From: Medicago truncatula
Lineage: Eukaryota > Streptophyta > Magnoliopsida > Fabales > Fabaceae
Direction of reading: 5' to 3'
DNA length: 64,000 nt
Assembly: GCF_003473485.1 (NCBI RefSeq)
Contig: NC_053048.1
Coordinates: forward strand, 36,328,755 to 36,392,754
Shown: positions 46,078 to 57,774 of the stretch, piece after piece
Position numbering within the stretch: position 1 is the stretch's first letter
Layout of the letters: each line of letters begins with the position of its first letter
Notes under the pieces: generated by a model
Told to the model about the DNA's origin: nothing
What the model saw: only the letters and a program-made list of their open reading frames with translations
Databases searched by the model: none
Position numbers and translations under genes: made by a program

Positions 46078-49000
46078 TCATTCTTTCATGGGTAGCATAG
46101 TTGCCACCGGTTTCTTATTAATAAAAATAGTTACCTTGTCCCACAAATATGGATCTGGTTTCTTGTAAACTTCCACCATATGAATCTGTGTAGGATCCTC
46201 CATTTTCCACTTGCAATTAGGGTTAGGTTGGACCCTAACATATCTTGTGACAATTTCATTAGCAGCAACATCATAGGTAGTATTAAACAAATGAAAAACA
46301 AACGGTTTTTGACAAGCATTGCGACTAAAAGGTCTTGTATTGAATGGAAACCCATTATAATCAACTCGACGATACCAATTTAAGAAAGTTCGTGCGGGCA
46401 TTTCAATATCTCGTGCTGAGAAAATTCCGCGAAATATTTGAACCGCATAACCCCAAGAAACCGATACGGTCCAAACCCAGTTTTTGACATAGCATATAGA
46501 TTGTTGCATGAGGCCATATGGGTCGAGTTTTATTGGCTCTTTGAGCTGTTGTAGGGCCTGAACCCGGTTCATGTTTGGAAATATGGGTTCAATTAGGTCC
46601 AAGTGATGTAGGGACACTAGTGGTGTAACTGGATGAGCTGCTAGGAGTCCAAACGCATTGCCATATACATCAAACTGAAGAAAAAAAATGAAGAAAAAAA
46701 AATTAGACAGTTAGTATTGCAAAAATGTGATGTTTAGTATGTAATTGCAAAATTAGAGACAGAGACTCTTGTTATGAAAGCAATAACTTTTTTCAAAACA
46801 GATGTAACAAAACAATAACTGTCATAATAACCAACTAAACTCATGATGGATCCTGATTTTCCACACTAAATCCAAGTATTTGATTAGTAGTTTGTGCTAC
46901 AAGTTAGAAGGATGCCTAAATAATGTAGCAAGTGTCTCAACCAAAAGTGATAGTGGAGAGGATTATAAGGTTTACTTGGTGATAATGGATGAGATACTTG
47001 GGGTATAGGATGTATAGTATGAAATGTAGAGCTTAATCTCTAGGCTACTTGTATAAGTAGTTTTATTTTATGTATAATTTTGATTTTGTTATTAGTCATA
47101 TATTCAGATCAAATGTGATATGGTGTGACTCATTGATTTAATGGTAATAAAATGTATGTATGATATATATTAGTTGTGCATTATAGAATTAACTTAATCT
47201 CTTGTAAAGAAAAGAGTTATTCTAATCTCTATCCACTAATTTTCCAACAACTGCTAATTTTGGGAGTTTTAAAAAAAAACTTATTTTTTTTTAAGAAAAA
47301 AACATATTTTTTAATTCTTTTTCAGAAAAAAGAATCATATCAGGAGTGGGGTTGATTCAGCTACTATTATGACACCTCACACGACATCAGTGTTAACAAA
47401 GTGGCCATGTGTAGTACATGTGGAAGCTATGCATGCCTTTTGATACTCCAAAAAAAGTACATTTTAAATACAAAATTCAAGAATAATAATTTTTAAGAAG
47501 AAGAAGGAGGACACCAAGTCATCAACGACTTTTCAGGATAAACTTTTTGGATCATTGAAGATGGAAGTGACATTATGAGTGATTGGGTTTTGGTTTGTTT
47601 TGAGAGAGTCAAAAATGATTAGGTCACAGGAGGATTTCTATGGTCAATTCACACAACAAAAATAAAAGTTCTAAAAGGCATATATATATATATTTTCCTT
47701 TAACTAGTTTTATTAAAGGTAGGATATCTTCAAAAGGGTATTCACGAATTACATGTGACTTTAGTATCTTTATCTTGATGCTGGTAAAAAGGATCGGAGT
47801 TAACCATATGAACCATCCAAAATGCACCTCCTTCTTTGTCTTTTTTTAATTTATAGCAATGGCCCTAATTTCAATCATAGGTTGACCAAAGTTAGGTAGT
47901 TAAAGCTTATAAAAATATCTAGGCAGTTAAAGACCTACTTAATTAATTTATCAAATGGTTACTCTAATTAATTGACTTTTTCTCATAATTTCATATCCAA
48001 ATTTATGCAATAGAAAGAAAGAAAAAAAAGTCACACAATTAAAAATCTTATTCATGAATATCAGATAACTTAGTATGTATTTGGATTAACTTTTGCGGTG
48101 TAAATATCATATCTCAAGACAAGCTGAATGTGGAAATTCTCAAGTTACAAAAGCAAGTTTTCTTAAAAACGTACAAATCCATCGTAAGAAATCACTGCTA
48201 AATCAAACGAGCACTTAATATGCTAACTTTACCAAATCAAAGTGACTGAAAAGTGAAAACTACTAACCTGATGAAAGCCTTTCTCTATGGTGAGAGGAAC
48301 ACCAAGCTCAGCCATACAAGCTTGAATCCTATCATCTGACCCATACAATTTAGGGTACCTTTCAATACACCTATCTTGCATTCTCTCCAATGCAACAGCC
48401 AAAGGATAACTAATAGCAAATCCACCACCACCATAAGCCATATTATAAGAAAAATTAATATTCTGAAAGTGACTTTCCGAATTTGACCCAATATAATAAA
48501 ATCCATTATGATCATATTTTTGTAACAACTTCACCAAATTCTCAGTCACAAAAAATGTGTCATCATCCCCCATCACAAACCACCTCACATTCTCCAACCT
48601 TAACCTTACTGTCTCCGACACAATCCTAGATATCCTAATCCCTGACCTTATCCCAAGTGGATGTTTGTACTTGAATTTTGATGTGTCACTAGATATTTTC
48701 AATGTTGGAAGAAGTTTCTCATCACTAGGTTTAATTTTCACTTCTTTGTCTAACCATACATTTCCTCTTGTTATATTAGGCTTCCACCATAATTTAATAT
48801 ATTCTTTTCTATGGTTCCATAATTTTGATGAGGCTCCTATTCCAAACACTATGTGTGAAATATTGGTTTTTTGTTCCAACGGTAATTTTGGTATAGGTTC
48901 AATTTGGTATTTAATTGGAGAAAGTATGTTAGGGTTTTTATCAAATTGATGTGAAGTATTATTATAAGCAAGGAAACCAATGGTGTAGAAAAGGTAGGAC

Positions 49001-49137
49001 ATGAATATTAAGAAGATGAATATAGTAACAAGTTTTGTTATGTTCCATGAAGATTGAAAGTGTTCTAATTGTTTTGGATTGTTCATGGTAGACATGATAT
49101 TTGTTGGTGTCAATTTCATGGGTTTGGGTTTTGACAT
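46078..49137 (-). CDS. DUF604 glycosyltransferase (fringe-like, GT31 relative)
   Basis: Two exons on the minus strand: 49137-48268 (290 codons) and 46674-46078, joined at GT-AG borders around a 1.59-kb AT-rich intron, giving about 488 residues. Type II membrane layout: a short cytosolic N-terminus, a signal anchor at about 35-58 (ITKLVTIFIFLIFMSYLF), then the luminal catalytic part. SHIVFGIGASSKLW starts the family domain. The DxD-type metal site is GDDDTFF (Asp 191-193); AYGGGGFAIS and LYGSDDRIQACMAELGVPLT follow. Exon 2 encodes the plant-specific C-terminal half (TRPFSRNACQKPFVF). Family knowledge points to Golgi transfer of a sugar, but donor and acceptor are not known to me. A Tourist-like element sits 62 bp before the ATG. 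The frame is intact. Confidence 0.88.
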
Positions 49138-49202
49138 GAGGAAAGAGTAAAGGAAGCAGAAATAGAACCAAGAGTGAGAGAAGGGTGTGATGATGTTGTT
49201 AA

Positions 49203-49979
49203 GGGAGGTGTATTGGATTAGGATTTTAAAAGACTATTTTAATAAAAAAAAGTCTTTAAGATTTTAAAAGACTGTGTGAGATTGTATTGATTCTGTGAGA
49301 TTTTAAAAGACTTTTTTATGTAAAAGACTTTATACACTCAAGATTTTAAAGGATTTATCACACAGACTTTTAAGGATTTCAAAGGATTTCATGTGATTTT
49401 AAAATTTCAAAAGATTCAATAAATTTTAAGGGAAAAAGAGCAAACTTACAAGCGTGAATGATAAAAATAATGAACAAATAAATTCTAGCGTTTGAATAAA
49501 GAAAAATAAAACCAATAAAAAATTCTTTTACTATTGATTTTCAAATTTTAAGACTTTTATGGAATTTTTAAGATTTTAAGGGACTAAAAAACACTCTAAC
49601 ACATTATTCTCAATACACATTTTTTATTTGTTAAAAATGTTATTCCCATAAAATTCAATTGTACATATTTAAAATTATGTTAGCACTTACAAATCTTTCA
49701 AAAAAAAAATATTGTGTCAGCCATTACAAATCGGTCGAGTTACACGAGTTTACCGAGTGTTAACTCAGTCAAACTCGTTAAACCTTTCAATTTTACCAGA
49801 AACCGATTTTACCTCAGAGTTAACACGATTTTTGTACCTAAAAATGTAAACTCGATAATCTCGGAGATTTAACACTCGATTTGCGGAACATTGATTACGA
49901 CATACTCTCTATCATAATATTCTCAATACAATTTTTTATTTTTTTATGAGATAGAGAGAGGGAGAGAGGGGGGATGAGA

Positions 49980-50026
<47 letters not shown>

Positions 50027-50381
50027 TGAGAAGAAAAAGATAGTAACTTTTAAAATAAAAATAATCTCAAGAAATCTCATCTTTTCATGAAAGACTTTTT
50101 CTTGTTAAAATTACACTACAAAATCCCACAAAATCCATCAAAATCCAATTTATTAAACAATCCTTCGAAATTTGAATGATTTTGAATATCACAAGACTTT
50201 TTTTAAATGATGAAAAGTCTTGATTGAATACCTCAAGACTTTTTTAAAATGACAAAGAGTCTTGATTGAATACCACAAGACTTTTTTTAAATTGCAAAAA
50301 GTCTTGATTGAATACCACAAGACTTTTTCATAATTAAAAAGTCTTTTAAAATCTCATAGAATCATAATCCAATACATCCCC
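49203..50381. mobile_element. Tourist/Harbinger-like non-autonomous element, copy 2 (complete)
   Basis: 1179 bp, flanked by TAA on both sides (49200-49202 and 50382-50384). Ends: GGGAGGTGTATTGGATTAGG at the left; the right end inverted reads GGGGATGTATTGGATTATG. Both run into TTTTAAAAGACTTTTT. TAA target and GGG(G/A) ends fit PIF/Harbinger. The interior contains (GA)n at about 49979-50023 and a GTTAACTC/ACTCGGTAAACTCG-rich part, but no transposase. Homologous in inverted orientation to 20748-21790. Confidence 0.85.
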
Positions 50382-50384
50382 TAA

Positions 50385-50800
50385 GTTTGAAGATTTTGGG
50401 TCTGAATAAATAATAATTTTTAAAGATTAACAAACTTCTGCTAAGTCCCCTAAAAAATAAAAATAAAAATTAAACTTCTACTAATAACTATTATTTGTCA
50501 AAAGAAGAAGAAAAAATAATAACTATAAGTTCCCTATTCTTAGATATATCTATGAAATTACTTTTGAATTTGATAAAAGGTACTAACAACAAATTTGCAT
50601 TTCCCAACCGTCAAGTTCATACCTACGTCATAGGCAATATCCCTTCAAAATCTGTTAAAGAAGGCATTATCTTCAATAACTATTTGACTATTCAAGATAA
50701 TATTTCTTTATATAGAAAAAACAATAATACTATTTTTTTGATGAAGTATTCACGAAACTATTTAATTCCTACAAAAAAAATCTTTTTTTTCTTTTCACAA
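50385..50800. other. Gene-free spacer
   Basis: AT-rich. A 103-codon frame at 50495-50806 ends inside the next element's flank and resembles nothing I know. Confidence 0.45.
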
Positions 50801-50809
50801 TTATAAATA

Positions 50810-51596
50810 GAGTAAATTACCCTACCCTTCCCTCAAAGATGCTTGAATTACACTCTCCTCCCCTCTTATGTTAAAATATACATTCCCCTCCCTTAAAAAG
50901 TAAAATTAATACTCCCTTCCCTTATAAGATGCTTAAATTACAACCCCCTCCCTTACTAATTAAATATGCATTACACTTTAATCTATTTTAACATAAATAA
51001 ATATTTTTATGATATATATTACTTTTGAACCACCATTTAAGATCTCTCAAAAAAAAAAAACCACCATTTAAGATAAATAAATTCATTTCTTTATAATTTA
51101 AATGTAAATGATAATTAAATTTAAATATTTTGCTATTGATTTTATAATTTAGAGTATAAAATTAACTTTTAAATAACCATGCTTTATTATCTTTAGTAAT
51201 TTTTCACATATTTTAATTTTATTTTGGGTTCTTTCATATTTTATAATTGAGTTTAAAACTACATGTCAATGAAATTGTGAATAAAAAATAACAAAAAATA
51301 TGTATTCAAATTTTAATTATATTTAAATAGCCCCGCAATACTATTTTTTTGCCGAATTGTGTTAGATTGTTATTTTTTACTAGATTATTAGAAATAAAAA
51401 AATATTGAGGGAGTAAAGAGTAGATTTTAACATGAGAGGGGAGGTGAATATGTAACTCAAGCATCTCTTAGGGGAGGGGAGTGAAAGTTTTTCTAATATG
51501 ATTTGAATAAGAGGGGAGAGGATTATATATTTTAATATAAAAGAGGATGAGATTGTAATTCAAACATTTTTTAGAGGAGGGGGATGTAATTTACTC
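50810..51596. mobile_element. Mutator-type MITE A
   Basis: 787 bp with long imperfect inverted ends starting GAGTAAATTAC and rich in CCCCTCCC on one strand. Flanked by a perfect 9-bp duplication TTATAAATA (50801-50809 and 51597-51605), as expected for Mutator-like elements. No coding sequence. Confidence 0.85.
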
Positions 51597-51609
51597 TTAT
51601 AAATATTTA

Positions 51610-52560
51610 GGTTTAATTACAGCTTTAATCTTCCTATTTTAATATGTTTACGGAATTGGTCCCCCTCTTTCAAAATCATACAGTTTTGGTTCCCAGTAGA
51701 AAATTTGGCACAAGATTGGATGTGTTGTCACCTTTATAATGATGTGGCACAACTGTGCAGACGTGGCTTGGCTTAATCCAAATCTTCTTCTTCATCCACT
51801 TTGTCTCAATTGCTTCAACATGTAAACATCCTCTTTCTAAATCCGTTTAACACTTCCATCATCAATTCGTTTTACATCTTCAGCTTCTTCGGGTCACACC
51901 ATCACCTTCATCTTTTCTGAAAATTCATGGCTTCCAAAGCTTTTTCAGTCACAAGCAACTTACAAGAGGTTTGCCATGGAAAAATATTAATTCTTTAGGG
52001 TTTCAAGAGGTTTGCAGCTTTGGGGTTTCAATACACAAAACCAATCGATATCATATGTCGACTTTGAGGTTTGAGAGAGGAAACGAAAGAGGAAATTGAT
52101 TTTGCGATTTCAGTACACTAATGAAGAAGAACTAGAACACAACTCGCGATTTCGGGTTTCAACAATAGAGGAATGCGATTTTCGGATTTTGGGGTTGAAG
52201 AATAACTGGAAACAGATAGGACCTTGGTTATGAGAAGAGCCATCAACTATGTAAATAATTGGAACGCTTCTCATGTTTTTTAAATTTGTTTTATTTTCTT
52301 TTCAAGTTCTTAACTTAATTGTTTATTTACTTTAATTTAGTGATTTTTGTTTATAAATTAAAGAGATAATGACATGTAAACCGTTTTACAAAATGTAGAT
52401 TAAGTCATGTCAGCGACAACTGTGCCACATCGGTAAAAAGGTTACAACTCGTTTAATTTCGTGCCAAATTTTCTGTTGGAGGACTAAAACGGTATGATTT
52501 TAAAATAGGGGGCCAATTCTGTGAACATATGAAAATAGGGGACCAAAATTGTAATTAAGC
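51610..52560. mobile_element. Mutator-type MITE B, adjacent to A
   Basis: 951 bp. Left end GGTTTAATTACAGCTTTAAT and inverted right end GCTTAATTACAATTTTGGTC stay alignable for about 100 bp (to GAAAATTTGGCAC on both). Flanked by a perfect 10-bp repeat TAAATATTTA (51600-51609 and 52561-52570), overlapping the right target repeat of MITE A. The TTAATTACA.TTTTGGTCCCC end type is common in legume MITEs. Confidence 0.85.
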
Positions 52561-52699
52561 TAAATATTTATTAGATCGTCCAAAACAAAATCAATATATA
52601 CACGGACGTTGCTTATGTATTTTTTTTTTTTTTTGATAAAAACAAAACGATATTCATTCATTTAAGTTGATATAGTACATTGCATATAATAATATGTTT

Positions 52700-52838
52700 A
52701 TCCCCGTGAGCTTAGCTCAGTTGGTAGGGATATTGCATATTATATGCAGGAGCCGGGGTTCGAACCCCGGACACTCCACTTCTCCACAATTAAATTGTGT
52801 GAGCTCTAGCCACTAGGCTACTTGACCAAAAAAAAAAA
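52700..52838 (+). mobile_element. tRNA-derived SINE, copy 1
   Basis: A box TAGCTCAGTTGGTAGGGATA and B box GGGGTTCGAACCCCGGACA in tRNA order, then a short body (CTCTAGCCACTAGGCTACTT) and a poly(A) tail at 52828-52838. Closely similar to 61216-61348. Flanking repeat is not clear. Confidence 0.85.
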
Positions 52839-53809
52839 GTTTAACAACGCTAAAAACGTAAATGGTGAATCTGCAAACAAACTCACAACACCAAGTTAAT
52901 AGCACTCAACAACAAAATGTCTACAAATAATATGATAAAATCTAAGTGATCGAAATACCCATGTTTCCATATTTTCAACGTTCGACGCATAAATTACTGA
53001 TTTAATCTGTAATTGTCTAAAGTTGATCTTTCAATACGAATCAAACAAACACTACAACAAGACGCGAAATCAAACAACGCCGTACCTGACGATGAACTAC
53101 ACAACTCGTAAATAACTATTTTCATACAAACTCATTTTGAACCTCTATGCAACTCAACTAGATCCTAAAACGCCATTGTCATGCATTGATTCCATTTCTT
53201 CTTTCATAATAGTAATCCATTTTTTCAGAATTGTCACTTTTCATGACTTGTACGTATGAACGAGACCGAATCTTCAATTCATGAACGATCAAGTCACATT
53301 CATGCTCAAGTGAATAAATAACATAACTGGTCAGAATAGTTGGTCTTTAGTTACAACAAGGCAATACCTTTTTATTTTAGAGCACTTATATTTGTACATT
53401 ATTAATTTTTCTAAGGTCATTTTCCTCTTCATATCACATCACCAACTTACCACATCTATCATTTCATTCTTTTTATTTTTTTATCCAGTGGTAAATTGAA
53501 GTTTAGGTGTCTAATAATCATTTTCCTTTATTTTATAGCTCACTCATTCATGCTCAAGTGGATAAAAAACCTGACCTTAGTAAAAAAATGTGGGTGCATT
53601 AGAAAAAAGGTGGTGTGGACAGAACCCTTCCATTTTATTGGGCCAATAATAAAACAACGGCCTCAGTTATTCATAATCAAAACTATTTTAAAAAATAAAA
53701 ATATTCAAATAAACAAAAACAATAAATAGTTATTTTTGTTTTGGTGACTTTCGTTAAAAACAATAATGTACGTAGAAACATGCATGGTGCATGAAACAGG
53801 TGACTTTCA
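52839..53809. other. Spacer and U-box gene upstream region
   Basis: AT-rich, no coding homology. About 53383-53410 resembles one end of the MITE at 45067-45239 (AGAGCACTTATATTTGTACA). The promoter and leader of the U-box gene must lie at the right edge; no clear TATA was chosen. Confidence 0.45.
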
Positions 53810-56800
53810 ATGGAAGAAACAGAAGAGAGGGAGGAAAATGTAGAACCAGAACCAAACAACCCGGAAAATGAGAATGAAGAAGAATGCAACGCTGTGGTGG
53901 TGGTGGAGGAGATCCAAGGACTCATCGAATCGGTGGTTCAATTCGGTGAATACAGAAGAACACAAAGGAAAGAATCACACAACCTCGCTCGTCGTTTCAA
54001 ACACATGTTGCCTCTTATGGAAGACCTTCGTGACCTTTGTCATCCTGCTCCTCGAAAAGGCGTTGTTTGGTTGAAGAACCTCAGAGATGCGCTTTTCTTC
54101 GCTAGGGAATTGTTGAAATTGTGTAGCCAAGGAAGCAAAATTCACCTCGTAAATAACAAACAAACTTTTTCTCATTTTTATGTTTTTTTTTTCTTTTTCT
54201 AATGAAATAATATAAAACATCAAATCTATGATTTCTCTTCTTTAAGGATAAGAAATAATTATCAATTTTTGTATTTGATTATGTTTTGATGAACATGGTA
54301 TTGATGTTTTCTTTATTTCTTGCGTTTTAGGCATGGGAAGGTGAGATGGTTATGATCAAATTTCAGAAGGTTTATGAAAAATTAAGTCAAGCTTTTGATG
54401 GTGTGCCTTGTGATGAATTAGGGATTTCTGATGAAGTAAAAGAACAGGTATTTGTAAATTGTAATACATTGTGTGTTTTATATTCATTTAGTTTAATAAT
54501 CACCATGATTTCGCATAGATTGTTCAATATATAATTATGTCTATGGAACCCTTATTTTTGACTGGCAAGGTGTGTCATCTCATGGCTAAAAAATAAGCTG
54601 ATTTTGATCGCCGCATTCACATGGTCAATCGGTGATCGTTTGATCGAGATGTAGAAAACAAACCAATTTTGATCAAACAACCACCGATGTGCAAATTGTG
54701 CGAATGAGTGGAATTTGTGACTATATCAAATGCAAATCCGCTCTTAATAGTTACACTCTCGATCACTATTATAAACAAAAAACCACTTTGTACATTAATT
54801 GAATAACTGGGTCATTATTATAGACCAGATACATCAATTATTGAATAAACCTAAAATGATTTGTTGTTTATTATAGTGACCAGAGGGAGTATGTTTTTTA
54901 AGAACTTCAATTTCAAATCACTTTGTTTTTAACTTGTTAGCATTTCCTAGTTAAAATTATGGTATTCCCTTATTGGGATGTGTGTACCATAGTCTAGTAT
55001 TTGATTACCTTTCTGTGATCTTTAATTTGTTATGAATTCTAGTGTAATTCATTATAAAATCAAGAAGATTTCAGTTCACTATGTTGCTAGTAGTCTTCAA
55101 TCATATATAATATGCATAATAATGTTATATACTTTGGCTTAATTCAGCTTGAGCTAATGCACGTGCAACTCAGGAGGGCAAGGAGAAGAACTGATACACA
55201 AGACATAGAGCTAGCAATGGATATGATGGTGGTGTTCTCTGATGAAGATGATCGTAATGCCGATAGTGCCATTATCGAAAGGCTTGCAAAGAAGTTGGAG
55301 CTTCGTAGTGTTGAGGATCTTGAGGTAGAAACAGTGGCTGTTGGAAACCTTGTTAGAGAAAGAAAAGGGAAGCAAAGTGAGAGTACAAAAAAAATAATTG
55401 ACCTTCTTAACAGATTCAAAAGGACTGCAGGCATGGAAGAAACCGATGTTGTCTTTGACGATGATCATGCCATGCCTAATAAGATGCTTGGAAGAAGCAC
55501 TTCTTTGGTCATCCCTCATGAGTTTCTGTGTCCTATAACACTTGAAATTATGTCTGATCCTGTTATTATTGCAAGTGGCCAGGTAATCACAAATTAAGTT
55601 CTGTAAGAGAATTTTAACTTTTTCAAATGTTTGAGAGGAAAAGCACATTTAAGCCTAAGTTGGAAGCATACTAGTCATGTTTATGAAAATAGATTCGGTG
55701 CGGTCAATAATTTCTACTATAATCAATAGATCTCGACTGTTGCATAAATATTGGACGGTTCATATTATGAACTCGTATTATAAATTTGATTTGGTGAAGT
55801 TCAAATATGAATCGTCCAATCTTTATCAAACCGTCGGACTGTGAGGATTTTGAAATACAATCCTCTAAGACTGCAGTTGTATAGACTATTAGATTTAGAG
55901 AATTTCTCACTATAAATCTAACGGTCGCTACATATGCAACATCATGGTACAGCTGTAGAGGACTGAAGTTCGTGGATTTTTTACTTTAGATAATCTGGAA
56001 TGAAGAAAACTTAGGTTTAATCTCTATAATAATGCTAACAAAGGTTTTATTTCTCTTTTTCTTGTCATTGTGTGCGTTTGTTTCCATCAAAGACATATGA
56101 AAGGGAAAGCATAGAGAAGTGGTTCAAATCCAATCACAAAACCTGCCCAAAGACAAGGCAGCCTTTGGAACATCTTCAGTTAGCACCAAACTGTGCCTTA
56201 AGAAATTTAATTGCTGAATGGTGTGAGAACAACAATTTCAAACTTCCAAAAATCTGCTCTTCGTGTCAAGAAACCACTCCAACCGAAAACCAAGAAGAAA
56301 TTCCATGTTTGGTTGAAAGCCTATCGTCAATCAACTTAGAACATCAAAGAAAGGCAGTCGAGAGAATCCGCCTGTTATCAAAAGAGAATTCAGAGAACAG
56401 AATTTTAGTCGCCGAAAACGGAGGAATACCACCATTAGTACAAATCCTATCATATCCAGATTCAAAAATAAAAGAACATGCTGTTACAGCACTTTTGAAC
56501 TTATCAATTGATGAAGCTAACAAAAAACTTATATCAAAAGAAGGTGCTATTCCAGCTATAATAGAAGTATTGGAAAATGGAAGTATTGTGGCTAAAGAAA
56601 ACTCTGCAGCAGCTTTATTTAGCTTATCAATGATTGATGAAAATAAAGAGGTTGTAGGAATGTCAAATGGGATTCCAGCTTTGGTAAATTTATTACAAAA
56701 TGGAACAGTTAGAGGGAAAAAAGATGCTGCTACAGCACTTTTTAGCTTATCATTAACCCATGCAAATAAAGAGAGAGCTATAAAAGCTGGAATTGTGACA

Positions 56801-57142
56801 GCTTTACTTCAATTGTTAAAGGACAAAAACTTGGGAATGATTGATGAAGCACTTTCTATTTTGTTGCTACTTGTGTTGACTCCTGAAGGGAGACATGAGG
56901 TTGGACAATTATCATTTATTGAAACTCTTGTTGAGTTTACTAGAGAAGGGACTCCAAAGAACAAAGAATGTGCAGCTTCTGTTCTTCTTGAATTGTGTTC
57001 AAGTAATTCATCTTTTACTTTGGCAGCACTTCAGTTTGGAGTTTATGAACATTTGATTGAGATTAAAGAAAGTGGTACAAATAGAGCACAAAGGAAAGCA
57101 AATGCAATTTTAGATCTCATAAAAAGGAGTGAGCAAATTTAA
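53810..57142 (+). CDS. PUB15: U-box/ARM-repeat E3 ubiquitin ligase, PUB15-like
   Basis: Four exons with GT-AG borders and all introns in phase 0: 53810-54148, 54331-54447, 55148-55582, 56093-57142; 646 residues. The N-terminal acidic stretch is followed by a UND-type helical domain (~35-240: [20 protein letters not shown], then [16 protein letters not shown]). The U-box, at about 274-345, is split by the last intron: [20 protein letters not shown] then [11 protein letters not shown] and [16 protein letters not shown] repeats fill the C-terminal half ([39 protein letters not shown]). The end [20 protein letters not shown] matches my memory of Arabidopsis PUB15. U-box proteins recruit E2 enzymes and ARM repeats bind substrates; the substrates are unknown. 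No defect is seen. Assignment to PUB15 rather than a neighbouring PUB is moderate. Confidence 0.88.
54754..54889. mobile_element. Stowaway-like MITE in U-box gene intron 2
   Basis: 136 bp between TA dinucleotides (54752-54753 and 54890-54891). Right end inverted reads CTCCCTCTGGTCACTATAAT and the left end CACTCTCGATCACTATTATA. Inner sequence stays complementary toward the centre. No coding capacity. Confidence 0.8.
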
Positions 57143-57774
57143 TTAATCATGTTCACTTCCTCTATAGGTAAAGTTTTATTTCTTTTCAGAAAATTAATTA
57201 AACTAATACTTTCACATGTTGTGATGTACAAAGTATAGTTTTTTTGTTGTTTTTCAAATACCAAGTATAGTTAAAAGTGTAATTGAATTTTTTATTTCAT
57301 CTCTATGATTAGTTACATGTGGCAAAATTGGTTATTTGGCCTGCATTGCATCGACTCATATTGGAAAAATTAAGTCTCACACAGTTAAAGATAAGACTTG
57401 ATTAAAGTTTATAAAGAGTGACACCCTCATAATACAAATCGGATTTATAAAGATGAGTTAAGTTCAATATAGTATCACAACCACCAAAGTGAAACCAACA
57501 GATCGAAATTTCTAGACAAACGTGCAAGCCATCAAATTAACTTTAGAAACTAAAATCAAAATTACGAAACAACTACTTGATATTAACTAGCAATATTTCC
57601 AAACAATACCATGTATTTAGTGCAACTGACTACAAATACAGATTATTATACACAGAAATTTTAATTCATAGTATCGCAACAATAACAATCACACACTTGA
57701 TTTATGGCTACAGACTACTCAACCTTTCTTGTGAACACAATTATTTTCTTATCACAGTAGCAACGCAACGAATC
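57143..57774. other. Convergent spacer between U-box gene and LRR kinase
   Basis: 3' ends of two convergent genes. AT-rich with no further feature. Confidence 0.45.

Noticed and set aside
50495-50806. 103-codon frame as a gene
   Set aside because: AT-rich frame ending at a MITE target repeat; nothing recognised.
52700-52775. tRNA gene on the plus strand (A and B boxes)
   Set aside because: The acceptor and anticodon arms do not pair as in a tRNA, a body and A tail follow, and a second dispersed copy with target repeats exists at 61216. It is a SINE.
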